Shown here: positions 23,252-34,914 of the stretch, piece after piece | Position numbering within the stretch: position 1 is the first letter of the stretch | Layout of the letters: each line of letters starts with the position of its first letter | Source of the DNA: Rutpela maculata | Lineage: Eukaryota > Arthropoda > Insecta > Coleoptera > Cerambycidae | Direction of reading: 5' to 3' | DNA: 64,000 nucleotides | Assembly (NCBI GenBank): GCA_936432065.2 | Contig: OW386293.2 | Coordinates: 30,578,234 to 30,642,233, forward strand | The notes under the pieces: model-generated | Database searches by the model: none | The model's input: only the letters and a program-made list of their open reading frames with translations | Told to the model about the DNA's origin: nothing | Position numbers and translations under genes: made by a program

Positions 23252-24379
23252 CTAAAAGAAGATAAGAAAATACAATTTTGCTCTAATTATCTTGTTATAC
23301 CTAAGGTGGCTTTGGAATATAAAAAATGAACAGAAAACATTACAATTGTTCAAAATGCTGTCCATTAACGTCAATGCACTTCTGAGCTCGCATAGCTGTT
23401 TCTCGAAGAAGTTCGCCAATTGCTGGGCCGTTATGCTATTAATTGCGCATCTTACTCGTAGCTCCAGGTCTTCACGGGTTGTAACGGCGGTTGAGTGGAC
23501 AATATTTTTTAATTGACCGTAAACAAAGAAATCAAGAGGTGTTAAATCAGGTGACCTTGGAGGCCACCTCACAGGACTATTCGTCGAAATTACGTTTTCT
23601 CCGTTGAAGGTAATCAATTACTATCCTTGAATTATGGGGAAGTAGGAAGTAGGAAATACATTCCCTGTCCTAAATCCAAAGATAACTCACCTAAAATATC
23701 CTCAATCTCATTTTGCATTGCAGGTATCTCAAATATCTGGCACCAGTCAGGGGTCCTTCAAATATTATGGGATCAATGATTCTACTACCGATTATTTCAA
23801 GCCAAACATCGAAACCGAACCGCACTTGAAAGTTACCGTCCCGTAATAAATATTAATTTTCTTGTGATCAATATTTTGTATTTTGTCGGTTAAATAATCC
23901 CTAATTTGTAAACCTAAACTCGTCCGAAAATAAAGTCCATTCCCAAAAAATCATTGTTTGGCCGCACGTTATTCTGCAAAATCCAATTGCAATATTCCAT
24001 CCTACGTTCATAATCATTTTCGTGCAAGTGCTGGTGCAATTGGTATTTAAAAGATTTATTTGTGCAAAATTCGGCTTACTGTTTGATGACTGATTTCCAA
24101 TTCAAACCCAGTTTGCCTTAAAGAAACAGTCTTATCAACTTCTATTCGACCCAAAACATTAATTTCCGTTTCTTCGTCAATAATGAAATATTCTTCGGGA
24201 TCATTGTTGGTCTCTCTTTGGAATTGATTTTCAAGACGTTCCAAATAATTTCTCGCTGGGCATTGTTTATCAGGATATCGTTCGGCATAAAGGTGTCTAG
24301 TCGCTATGGCATTTTTTCTACATTCCCCATAAATAATTAACATGTCCACATTTTCATCTCTTGTATAAATCTGCGGCAT
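23252..24379 (-). pseudogene. mariner-like transposase 2, broken
   Basis: The start is taken at the ATG at 24379, where an N-terminal domain begins 'YTRDENVDMLIIYGECRKNA' and continues 'LYAERYPDKQCPARNYLERL' (a DUF4817-like HTH region). An RNA-pol-sigma-like HTH motif follows ('SLRQTGFELEISHQTVSRIL'). The catalytic core is decayed between 23620 and 24055. The last aspartate is intact in 'VRWPPRSPDLTPLDFF' (minus, near 23560). The end is 'AINSITAQQLANFF...'. Several frameshifts make it inactive. The gene resembles element 3 more than element 1. Confidence 0.8.
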
Positions 24380-24478
24380 TTTGAACACAATTAACAAGAA
24401 TTTTAAACAATTTTTAAAGACACAATATAAACACCGACAAACCAACAAATGTTTGATAAGCTAAATATTTCTGGATAC

Positions 24479-24661
24479 AATTTAAGGAATGCTTTTAAAT
24501 GCTTCAAAAAGTTTTATTAGAACTCTACACGTGTTTCGGCTTATTAGGCCTTTATCAAGAGTAAGAAGTATCTTCTTACTCTTGATAAAGGCCTAATAAG
24601 CCGAAACACGTGTAGAGTTCTAATAAAACTTTTTGAAGCATTTAAAAGCATTCCTTAAATT
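24479..24661. mobile_element. near-perfect palindromic MITE or hairpin, 183 bp
   Basis: Arms of about 89 bp match almost without error around a 5 bp centre near 24570. The outer ends read AATTTAAGGAATGC and complement. It probably inserted into the 5' UTR region of the element 2 transposase, because it is absent from the opposite arm. Confidence 0.8.
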
Positions 24662-25827
24662 CTGTCCAAAAATATTGAATAATGTTTCACAAGGAGCCAA
24701 CCGCAGAATCCATCCAATGTACTAAATATTTCATTGTTTTCAAAGCCACCTTAGTTAGTTCTTAACATTTAATTAGAACAAAATTGTATTTTCTTATTTT
24801 CGAAAGCTGAAAAGCTGTAATTTTGTTTGTATTTATCACACATTTTAATATGACATATGAACAAATTCCTTATTAATAGTACTAATAAATGGTACCACAG
24901 TATCAATATGGTTCCATTTGAAAAAATTGAGTTTTCCTCCAAAAACCATTTTGATGAACTTTATTTGCTCATAAATCACATAATTTAGTATTATTGACGA
25001 GATTTAGATTTTTCTAGCATTACAAGGGTCATTTAGACTAAATCGGAACCAAAATATTGACGTTTGAAATGTCACTTATTTGGTATCGTTGGATTCAGAA
25101 AATTATGCAGAATTCAAGAATGCAATAATATACAGGGTGTTCCATTTAAAAATCGAAAGTAATTGTCACTTCCGGCGAAACCGAAAAAATCACTTGTATG
25201 TGGGGTGTACCATGATCCTGTTACACCCGGTATAATTAACATAGTACAGTCGAAAAAACTTATTGAGTATATCCCGTCACTATGGGGCAATACTTCGGGA
25301 ACGTATAGTTTGGCTCAAAATAACACTAAAAGCACCTATAATTTTTTTTCTTAGGGCGCCCCCTCTACGGAGATATTACCCTTTAAAGGTTACATATTCA
25401 AGAAGGTTTTTTGCCTATTACTTCCAAACCGTTCTATCAATTTGAATAGAATTTGGACTGTGTACATATTAAATGAGTATCTGTATTCCAAAAATATGGC
25501 GCCCTTCGTATCTTGTCTAGGACGCCAGACGCCAGACGCCCTAATGCTTTTTACCCTTAAATTTTGACATAAATTAATTTTTGAAAATTAAGGTCACATT
25601 TTTATATTCCTTAAACGATTTTCTAAAAAAAGATATTCTTGTTTGACATCGATAAAGCGATCCGTTTTTGACAAAAAATGATTTTACTGGTAAGGGACTA
25701 AGGAATACTAGTAATATAAACTACCGCATGATACCTGTGAGAAAACAACTGAATAAATTTAAACGTCAAATTTGAGTAGCAAGTAATAAGTAAGTTGTAA
25801 GTAGTTCTGTGATAGTAGTTTATTGAT

Positions 25828-26970
25828 ATGGCAAATTTTTCGTCTGGTGAATATGCCGACATGCAACTTATGTACGGACTTGCCGCCGGCAATGGTTCGG
25901 AAGCCAGACGGCTTTATGGGAACACTTTCCGAACAGAGTTATTCCAAACAGGAAAACTTTTGAACGGGTAAACCGTCGAGTGCGCGAAACAGGTAGATAT
26001 CCATCTTAGCAATAAAAAAAAATAATAAAAATTAAAGAATAAATAACTATTTAAAAAAATAATCCTATTAATTTTTAGGGAGCGTGGAACCGAAACGAGG
26101 AGGTGAAGGTGGTCTTAGAACTGTTCGTACAGTTGTTCTAGAAGAAGCTGTATTAGATGCTGTTGCCGAAGACTCATCAATATGCGTAAGGAAGCTCTCA
26201 GCACAATTTAACACTTCGAAGTCGGTGGTTCACAGAATTTTGAAAGAACAGCTTCTCCATCCTTTCCACATCCAGAAAGTTCATGCAATGTCTCTGAGTT
26301 CAATATGCTAATTGGTTCCTGCAAAAGCAACAAGAAAACCGCAAGTTTATTGGTAGCGTCTTGTTCATGGATGAAGCAGGATTTCGCAGGGATGGTGTAA
26401 TAAATTCTCACAATCTACATAGTTGGAACGATGAAAATCCTCATGCAATCATTAAAACTCATCACCAACGACAATTCCAAATTAACGTCTGGGCAGGAAT
26501 AATTATAAATTATTTAATAGGGCCATTTGTTTTGGAAAATCGGTTGTTAAATGAGGAAAATTAGTTAAGGTCTCTACAAGAAAATCTAGATGGTTTATTG
26601 GAAGGTATGTCATTAGCAACTATAAGAAACATGACGTAAATGCATGATGGTGCTCCTCCTCATTTCAGCATCACAGTTAGGGAATATTTAGATAAAAAAT
26701 GGACCGATGGATTGGCCGAGGAGGTCCAGTACCGTGGCCTCCTCGTTCTCCTGATCTAAATCCATTAGATTTTTCTTTTGGGGTCATCTCAAAAATTTAG
26801 TGTGTAAAACACCGGTACAAACAAGGGAAGAGATGTTACAAAGAATCACTACCCAATGTGAAGCCATTCGGAACAACCCTGGAATGCTATATCAGGTTCA
26901 GCGATCCAACTTATCTCGCTTACGAGAATGTATTCTTGTACAGGGTGCTCACTTCGAACATTTATTTTAG
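25828..26970 (+). pseudogene. mariner-like transposase 3, spliced and broken
   Basis: The start at ATG 25828 gives 'ANFSSGEYADMQLMYGLA', a DUF4817-like N-terminus. One frameshift lies near 25915. The frame ends at a GT donor at 25993; the AG acceptor at 26077-26078 restores the frame (86 nt intron). Exon 2 has an HTH ('IRKLSAQF'-like 'VRKLSAQFNTSKSVVHRI'), the first aspartate in 'FMDEAGFRRDG', the 'NPHA' motif, the second in 'HDGAPPHFS' and the third in 'WPPRSPDLNPLDF', ending '...GAHFEHLF' before the stop at 26968. At least three frameshifts or stops are present. The architecture is Tc1/mariner superfamily. Confidence 0.82.
25993..26078 (+). other. intron of mariner-like transposase 3
   Basis: GTAGAT donor, AT-rich body, TTTTTAG acceptor. 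Joining the flanks keeps the reading frame (R-E-T-G-S-V), which supports real splicing. Confidence 0.65.
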
Positions 26971-27540
26971 TTATGTAGTTATTGTAGTTATGTGTGTATT
27001 GTAGTTGTAGTATGTAGTTATGTGTTGACGAAATGTCAGTCGTTGTCGCTTATCAGTAAAATCGTTTTTTCTCAAAAACGGTTTGCTTTATCGATGTCAA
27101 ACAAGAATATCTTTTTTTAGAAAAATGTTTAAGGAATTTGAAAATGTGACCTTAATTTTCAAATTCATTTATTTCTGTCAAAATTTGGGGGTAAAAGCAT
27201 TAAGGGTGTTCCACCCCTGGCTTCCTAGACAAGATACGAAGGGCGCCATATTTCTAGAATAAAGATACTCATTTAATATATACCCAGTCCAAATTTTATT
27301 AAAATCGATAGAACGGTTTGGAAGTAATAGGCAAAAAACCTTCTTGAATATGTAACCTTTAAAGGGTAATATCTCCGTAGAGGGGCGCCCCAAGAAAAAA
27401 AATTATAGGTACTTTTAGTGTTATTTTGACCCAAACTATACGTTCCCGAAGTATTCACCCATAGTACCAGGACACCCTGTATTATATCAGTTTTACCTTA
27501 AAATGTTATTGAGGTGATTTTAATACGACTATTACTAAAT

Positions 27541-27585
27541 AAAGTTGCAGCCGGAGCTACGAATGCTCCGGCTGACTGCAACTTT
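27541..27585. repeat. short perfect hairpin
   Basis: Stem AAAGTTGCAG.. with GGAGC/GCTCC inner pairing and a 7 bp loop. Isolated; no T-run follows it in a terminator context. Confidence 0.6.
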
Positions 27586-27837
27586 TACACTCGTTTTGTG
27601 TCATGAACATAAATTTACAAATACCAATAATCAGTCACATTTCTAAAGCCAGGAAATGAATAGAATTATATTTTTTAAGTTATGAGGAAGTGCATGAATA
27701 ATATATTATTATATCGACACAGAATGGATTATTATCGATTAGATTTAACCTGTGAAGATCAAATCAAATTACTATGTATAATAATTATGAACATTGTATT
27801 CCCAACAATATTTTTTAGGGGTCGTGCGCAGGTCCGT

Positions 27838-27945
27838 CTCAGGTATACTCGTATCTCGTATCTCGATATAAAAAGTTAAGCAACGTTATTTAGGGTTAGT
27901 ACTTAGAAGGATGATCTTCCGCGATCTCGCCCCACCTTCCAACGG
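27838..27945 (+). pseudogene. 5S rRNA-derived remnant
   Basis: The segment GTTAAGCAACGT and, nine bases later, GGTTAGTACTTAGAAGGATGA match the internal box A and intermediate element/box C region of animal 5S rRNA in order and spacing. Upstream 'ctcgtatctcgatataaaaa' fits a decayed version of the preceding 5S segment, and the box C stretch after the match is partly changed. It is too diverged to be functional. It may be a retrotransposed 5S pseudogene or the head of a 5S-derived SINE. Confidence 0.65.
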
Positions 27946-29616
27946 CTTGTACATCAGCGTATGTATGCAATATTAGGCTAGGATTACGTAGGATATGCCA
28001 TTATTTAGAAGGGATATAAAGCCTCCGGTTCCTTGTTTATTAACTAATAGGAAAACAGAAGATGTCTACTCTCCTTACGAGTAGAGATTCTTCAAAATTT
28101 TCAGGTAGCTCGTCTCCTGACATCGGTGATTGACCTTAGTCGCGTAGCAAACTGGCAACGTTGCATGCCTTAAACAACATCTTGCCAATGTTGTAGAATC
28201 TAGGAGAATCGATCTTAGTCGAAAAATAGCAAAAAAAAATTTTCATAAAAAAATACGCTTTATGGCACAACTGACCATATTTCTGTCATCAGCGTAGAAA
28301 TTAAGTATAAAAAGAGTTCTACACGTTCTCAGAGAATAGGAGTACCAATCATAGGAAGTACTATGAATGTGGATTTAGAAGAAACATAAATTTTTCGAGT
28401 GGGCAAAATATTAGGTGGAAAAGTGGGAAGTGGCAAAATCGTATACCTTCTAAATGAATTTATTGGACAAAAAAAGGCGAAAAGTACCAACGCTGCTTTT
28501 TCAAATAAACAGAATTTGAATCCATCTGGCGGGATAGTTGCATGCCCAAAGGCAGCTCTTTAGAGTTAGCGAAGTTAAGAGAAAATGTCGATTAGCCAAT
28601 AAATGAGTACATGGGGGCATCTCGTATGCACGAGGCCCAGCTCGGGCACGAGGTAATGAATGATACAAAACCTATTATTAGGTTACATGTTGCCAGTACG
28701 TTTTGACGAGGGAGCAGGAACACCTCATGTAACTTATATACTGCTTCTTGTGAATCATATAATCACTATTGGAACTATATAGCTAGCCACAAGCTCATCA
28801 AAATTTGTGTAAAATATTTTTATATTAAAACCGTCAGTCACACTACACACTCTCCATTGGTTGAGATACACCTCCCCCAAAGGAGGCGTCCCCCCTTGCC
28901 ATGTTTGGTAGACAGATTCTTACAACTTGGATAGGCTCTTGCACATTTATTGTAGGTACATTTTAGATTAAACCAATGAAAAGTACTATTTGAACTGTTG
29001 CATTTTACTCATTGAATGATTAACTTTAAGTCTAACCTCTCGGTAGCTTTTGTCTGTTGGGTCGACACTGAATGAACGAGATCCTCTGATATTCAGGGCA
29101 TGGGTCAGATCACAGAAGCTGAAGAGCGGGACTCTAAAAAAGTAGTTAGGATATTCTGAAGTGATAAATCCACACACGGAGAGAGCTGTTAGTAATTCAC
29201 GGTACGCACGATCTTACATCTGTCGTCTGGTATAGGACCTCGGTCGCAGATCGTCTCTTGGAACTTAGCCGAACCCCACTGAGCGTAGAAATTCGTCCAA
29301 CAATTATGGTGAATCCTTTTTCATCAACACTATCAAAAATCAAAGCTAGTGCTCCGTTTCTGGATAAATAAATTGTTCTATGAAGGTTTTTCATTTGTTG
29401 TCTATTTTTATGATAGCAACCAAAAATGTTTGAATCGCTTCATTTTAAGTTAATAAGTTTTAAGATTCCTCTGGAAGTTCACCACTTTATTACCATTTTG
29501 ATTCGCCTCAAGAGAAGGGAGGAAGCCTTGTCATTGTCTCATCATATTTATTTTGTTGATCTAGCCCCGCTTTGTCCAACCCTGTAGTTTCCACGGAGTT
29601 GTAAGTGGGTAAGTAA
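27946..29616. other. unassigned stretch
   Basis: No convincing gene. Small hairpins lie near 28068-28090. Frames at 28986-29177 and 29197-29394 (minus) have no recognised motif. Confidence 0.35.
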
Positions 29617-29820
29617 TTGGATTTAAGGAGGAATTATTTAAAAGCTGCACAGACATTGTTGCAAAATTTAGCGAAAGATACCAGTGGATTTAGAAATCAT
29701 TCAAGGATGAATGAAGATAAGTTAAATGAAATGCTTTTAAAAATACAAATAACCCTGAAATATTTGGCAACAGGATTTTATTATTCATCATCAGCTTTTA
29801 CATGCAAAGTGTACAGGTAA
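29617..29820 (+). pseudogene. PIF/Harbinger-like transposase fragment
   Basis: A 67-residue frame with 'FRNHSRMNEDKLNEML' and 'TLKYLATGFYYSSSAFTCKV'. It corresponds to the N-terminal part of HARBI1-type transposases (F-R-N-x-x-R-M ... LxxLATG.S...L). The catalytic D-D-E domain is not visible downstream. A short remnant; the family call rests on motif order. Confidence 0.55.
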
Positions 29821-30719
29821 TGATGGTTTTACTATTTATTTTTTTTAGCTCAAGCAAGCATGGCTAAAAACGTTTTGGCTTAAATTCTAATGGAAAGTTT
29901 CAACTTCCCCAATCACTTCATAGAAAAATTACATATGTACAAAATTACTGAAAAATGTAAAACTACACACTTTCAAAATATTAATCTTGTGTCATAGCTA
30001 AATATAAAGATGGGGACGTGACAAACTGATATTTTCACGACAATCCAACAAGTCAGTTTAAGAAAAGCTGGCATTACTTCTGACATGCAACAGTTTATGG
30101 GCGTTTTTGATGTTCGTAACAAATGCATATTGCATAAGGCATTTAAAAACCGCCGTTAAACTTTAAAAATAAAATATATTTCATTGAAATTATAATAACA
30201 TCGTTGCTTGACAACTACTGATTTATTGCCATCGTAAACCAAATTTTTACTATCGTGGCGACTAGTGGCAATGAAATAGTTTCCACAGTAGAAATAAAAA
30301 AAAAGTTTTTATACTAGTGAAAATAACTTTCGATTTTGCTTTATCTCATCCCTCAAATTTGTTAGAAATCCTCAAATAGATGATCTCCAAATTTGAGTAA
30401 AATTAAATTCAATAAAAAAATTAAAATGAATAAAATTAAATAACTAACTTGTGAGTGAAAGAAAAGCAAATCAAAAATAATAAACATCAGATACTCTATT
30501 TTGCCCTTAAAAACAATGAAAACATGACTCTTGCAAAAAGGTAATAGTCATTATCTAAACGTCAACTATCACAATTTTTTTCTAGTTGAAGTTTATTAAT
30601 ACGCGAGTTCTGATTAAGGAATCATTCTTGAACGTTTTAAATTTTTGCCAATTTTACTTTCACGTCCAATGGAATAGTACGTCGGGTACATGGCTAAAAA
30701 AGTCAAAAAGCTGCACTCT
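29821..30719. other. AT-rich stretch, no gene
   Basis: No supported coding sequence. A diverged piece of the element A start lies at about 30656-30700. Confidence 0.35.
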
Positions 30720-32500
30720 TTGATTTAGTTCAGTAATATAACGATTTATATCGGACAAAATTCAGAAAGTTTTGAAAATTGGTGGAAATGTTAAGGATAG
30801 CCTAAAAATTAATAAATCGAAAAGTTCCCACCCCTAAATAGTGGCTTCGTCTCCTAGGAGATCGTTTCCAACCCCATTTTGAGGTTTTCTAGATTATCTC
30901 TGGAACGGTGCACTTTTGAGAAAAATACAAAAAAAAATATAAAATTCTCTATCAAAAACGGATCTACACTTTTTTTCCTAAAATTAATAGTACCGTGGGA
31001 AATAATTCGCACACATTAAGGAAGGGTTTGATCCAGTTAACACAATAAATTGTAGTCTTTACTATAATCTACTTTAAAGTTCAATGCTTAACGTAAAAGC
31101 AGTAGCTACTAAACTCCACTTAAAATTATAATAAATGTATCACTTCCACTCTCTCACCCCTAAAAAATATCGCAATTTTTAAAGAAGCGAGAATATTGTA
31201 TGTTGTACTTGTGGCCATGCCACCACAGAGGTAAAGTAATTGGCGCGGTTTTTTTACGTGGTGTCCCCTTTATACCTAATCCACTAATTATCAAAAGGTT
31301 ACCTGCGTTAATTAATCTTCGTCGTCTTCCATAGATTCGACATTCATGCATGCTTGTCCGTTCCGTGGCAATGGTAACATATTGTGGAGCAACGTAAGCC
31401 TGCTCTTCTGCAACTGCACCTGTTTTCGCACCCTAATTTGTATGAACAAGAAATTAATTTCAAAACAGATTCTGGAGCTAGTTCTTTAGTTGTCATAGTT
31501 GAGTAATATACCGCCGACATTTTTCCATCCCCAATCAGTAGCTTCTAGCGTAACGTTTTTCCATGTTTGAATTTGGTAAAAAACGCAATATGAGTGTTGT
31601 TGAGCAGCAGCAGAAGTTGGTGGTAGTTTTGATAACATTACTATTGTTCGCTTTACCATCAAGTTTGTTAAAAGACATAAATCTGTATAATAAATCTAGA
31701 CTTTTTTCTGCGGAGGTAGAGTTGTTTAAGGCTAGAACAAATCGCTCCCCTACGTCTACAATTTCTTCATGACTAGCTTTTTCATTATTAACAGTTTGCA
31801 CGATGTCTTGTAAGTCATCTCTTTTATTAAGCATATTGATTACATTAACCTTTCCTTATGTTGTGTCGCAACGCTAATAGCGTGTGCATATAATATTGTT
31901 TCTTTACAGTATTTTAAAAAAGTTGAGGATTGTAAATCTCTTGAACTGTAAATACTTTTGCTGGTATTACCTTGTTTTTCTTTTAAAATTGTAATGTCTT
32001 TGTTGGAAGGAGAAAGAGCAATAAAATGGACTAGCAGGTCAATATCTTGCCCTACGAAAATAGCTGTGTCGCACTTATAACATTTTCGATAGCAGTTTGT
32101 ACTATTAATAAATCAGTGTCATCCGCAGCAACGAACACCTCGATTCCTTCATTACTAAATTTTTTCACTAGTTCTGCAATCAAACGTTCTTTGCTAAACA
32201 AATTACTCAGGAACTTCTGCTAAGTTTCAGAAACAACAGTGCTTTCATCAAATATAATTTTAGGACAGGTTTTTTGCAGTACCCGCCTTTGTTGTTTTAG
32301 GCCCTTTGTGCTGTTTGTATTATCCAAATAACCATCAAACACGACAGTTACTCTATTATCATAATGTTTTCTCATGTAACTAACGTAAGCGTTGTAAATG
32401 TTATTAAATTCTCTTTTGGCCATATTACGTGGCGAAGCAAGTATCCTCCATCAATCACTAATTTCGAAAATATGGTCTCGTTCTGGAACAGTATTAATAA

Positions 32501-33729
32501 CACAGCCCCACAAAAAAAAGTTTTTGATCTGGATGACTGACCATAGTATTCCTATGTATTTTTCGACGCTGAATCCGAATCTGAGGTCAAAATTCGTATA
32601 CCCCCAAACTTTTGCGCTACAGCCAAAAACAACCCCGAAAAAGGGGTAAAACCGTCCCATACATCAGGATTCAATGAGTGGATGTAAATGAATGGTGAAA
32701 AACATGGGAAGGGAAAATGTTTTATACTTAGCAGTCACTTACTTGAATATTGACTGGAGAACTATAATATGCTGAAAACTCCCCCTGTACAAGCATAGAG
32801 TATATAAATGCCAATAAATCGCGAGAAATGTTAAAGTTTCTATAGTTTGGAATACAGTACATGAATCTTACGCGTGTCTCAAAACCACCCATATAACAGG
32901 GTGGAAACCACCCTTATATAAAAATAGACTGCGTGAATACCAATAGATTGTGGGAAATGGAGGAGTTTTCGATGTTTTAATTTCAGAATAGAATCTTGGG
33001 TGACCCTGTTCTACCTTAATCTTAGTCGATACAAAAACTACCCCTATAATAGGGTGGAAACTGTCCTTATTACAGAATAAAGCACAAATGCCAATAAATC
33101 ACAGGAAATAACTTTTTATAGTTTAAGTACAGAACATGAATCTGGAGTGACTCCCAGGGCACCTCGCTTACTCGTGACCCAAAATCTCTTCTATAAAGGT
33201 AGCCACCCTTATATAAGAACAGATTGCATGAATACCAATAAATCGTGGTAAATGTTGGAGTTTTCATTGTTTCAGTTCCAGAATAGATCCTTGAGTGACG
33301 TTGATCTACCCCATTCTCACTTGGTACCCAAAATAATCCCTAAAAAAACACTCCTACATAATAAAATGTACATATGCCAGTTTTTTAATTTTTCTTCTCA
33401 GAATACCTTTTCTTCTCATTTTCAAATGATCTCCTTACTGGCTCTCTTTTATGTTCTTCGTGCGTGTCTCTTTTCATAGACCAACAGTAGTCGGTTATTA
33501 TGTGGACATCTCACCTTCCTTGATGCCGCTTCTCCATCTCCGAAATATCCTGGTGAAAGCGTTCGCCTAGCTTTTCATTGTATTCACCCAAATTTTCTGG
33601 ATGGCGGACAACTGTTGGTCCATAAAAAGAGACACACACGAAGAACACAATAGGGAGCAAATGATCTTCTCATTGGCTCCCTATTGTGTTCTTCATCCAG
33701 ATCAAAAACTTTTTTTTTATGGGACTGTG
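32501..33729. mobile_element. 1.2 kb insertion with CACAGYCCCA termini and internal tandem repeats
   Basis: 36 bp TIRs at 32501-32536 and 33694-33729 start CACAGCCCCACAAAAAAAAG / CACAGTCCCATAAAAAAAAA. It splits the CXC gene. Inside are about four degenerate units beginning near 32806, 32935, 33085 and 33230, each with 'aatRccaataaatcg'. Non-coding. Confidence 0.75.
32806..33350. repeat. degenerate tandem array, about 130-150 bp unit x 4
   Basis: Units carry the order 'ccaataaatcg..aaatg', 'gaatctt..gagtgac' and 'aaaatc..cccttata'. Spacing is 129, 150 and 145 bp. Confidence 0.7.
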
Positions 33730-33928
33730 TAATCTGGTATAAAGTTGCCCTGTTAGTTTTTCTCATCGGAAAGGGAAAGAGGTACCGAAGCCAGTTCAAA
33801 ACTAAAGCAAACTAAAGACTCGAATGAATTGTGCAAATAATTTGCGATATTTCTTGGAGGTGAAAGGTTGGAAGCGCTACATTTATTATAATTTTAAGTG
33901 GAGTGTAGTAGCTACTGCTTTTGTATTA

Positions 33929-34153
33929 TAGCGGGTTTATACGTGCATGGATTTAGTGGCGCCAGTAGATGTTGGCACGCCAGTAAAAAAATATTGCGCA
34001 TATAAACAGTTACTGGCGAACATGCATCAATGCATGCAAGGTCAAGACTTGCTCGCCAGTTCTCGCCAGTAACTGTTTATACGTGCATTATTTTTTTACT
34101 GGCATGCCAATATCCACTGGCGCCATTAAATCCATGCACGTATAAACCCACTA
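33929..34153. mobile_element. 225 bp palindromic MITE with TTA target duplication
   Basis: Ends TAGCGGGTTTATACGTGC and TAGTGGGTTTATACGTGC; TTA lies at 33926-33928 and 34154-34156. The opposite arm at about 31085 shows the uninterrupted site. A 3 bp TTA duplication fits PIF/Harbinger-type mobilisation. Confidence 0.85.
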
Positions 34154-34545
34154 TTAAGCATTGAACTTTAAAGTAGATTATAGTAAAGATTACAATTTAT
34201 TGTGCTAACTGGAACCAACCCTTATGTGTGCGCCTTATTTCCCACGGTACTATTAATTTTAGGGAAAAAAGTGTAGATACGTTTTTGATAGAGAATTTTA
34301 TAAGGAATACTTTTGTATATTTTTATGAAAACGTGCACCGTTCCCGAGATAATCTAGAAAACCTCAAAATGGGGGTGGAAACGAGCTCCTAGGGGACGAA
34401 GCACACTATTTAGTGGTGTGAACTTTTCGGTTTACTAATTCTCATGCTATCCTTAACATTTCCACCAATTTTCAAAACTTTCTGAATTTTGTCCGATATA
34501 TTACAATATTAACTGTTATTTTACTGAACTAATTGGAATGTGTAA

Positions 34546-34914
34546 TTTTCTGTGGTCATAGTTGGTACGAAAAGGTAACTTTACAGATAGGGAGTCACTT
34601 GAAAATCCGTGTAGAACATCAAAATGGCGGACATTAAAAATAGCCGTCATTGGCCGCACTAAATTTTTTTGTATCTTAGCTCCTAATGGTCCGATCTCGA
34701 TTTTCTTCTTTTTCTTTGAAAGTTCTTGTGAAGAGGACACTGTTTTGTACCTATACATATATCTCTACACCTCAAGGGTTCCGCACAATTTTCAAAAAAA
34801 CAAATATTTTTTAATTTTCACGGACTTTTGGAGAATACTGTGATACGGAATTCAAAAACAGAATTTTGAATGATGCTGAAAGGTCTCATGCAAACAAAAT
34901 ACACATTTCTTGGG
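34546..34914. other. unassigned stretch
   Basis: No recognised gene or repeat. Confidence 0.3.

Larger units (their letters stand above)
22732..25232 (-). mobile_element. mariner-like element 2 with about 500-590 bp TIRs
   Basis: Ends are TACCGAGTGTAACAGGATCA and TACCGGGTGTAACAGG, flanked by TA on both sides (Tc1/mariner target duplication). Arms run about 22732-23320 and 24737-25232. The gene is on the minus strand, and a near-perfect 183 bp palindrome (24479-24661) lies between the right arm and the gene start. Confidence 0.85.
25278..27481 (+). mobile_element. mariner-like element 3 with about 420 bp TIRs
   Basis: Arms at about 25283-25695 and 27050-27470 share the block 'aatacttcgggaacgtatag' near their outer ends. 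The outermost bases are diverged, so the exact termini and the TA duplication are uncertain. The transposase gene is on the plus strand between the arms. Confidence 0.75.
31344..33800 (-). pseudogene. CXC / PIN-nuclease-like transposon protein (split)
   Basis: Read on the minus strand from about 33800: 'ELASVPLSLSDE', then a 1.2 kb insertion (32501-33729), then 'LVIDGGYLLRHVIW', 'RVTVVFDGY', 'STKGLKQQRR', 'FLSNLFSKERLIAELV', 'AADDTDLLIVQTAIE', 'VGQDIDLLVHFIALSPS', a decayed 'HAISVATQ' block where relatives have HA-x-SGCDT, 'ASHEEIVDVGERFVLAL', 'LPPTSAAAQQHSY', 'WGWKN', and finally a cysteine cluster 'CSYKLGCENRCSCRRAGLRC'. Relatives are common, unnamed animal proteins often auto-labelled tesmin/TSO1-like CXC. 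The spaced aspartates suggest a PIN/FEN-like nuclease, which is inference. Several frameshifts inactivate it. Confidence 0.75.
30720..34545 (-). mobile_element. long-TIR element encoding a CXC/PIN-nuclease-like protein
   Basis: The left arm (about 30725-31180) and right arm (about 33855-34535) are imperfect inverted copies starting near ATTTAGTTCAGTAA, with shared blocks such as 'cggacaaaattcag' and 'cacggtactattaatttta'. A broken gene on the minus strand fills the interior. The right arm carries a 225 bp MITE and the gene carries a 1.2 kb insertion. Removing both leaves roughly 2.4 kb. No target duplication could be read at the outer ends. Confidence 0.65.
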
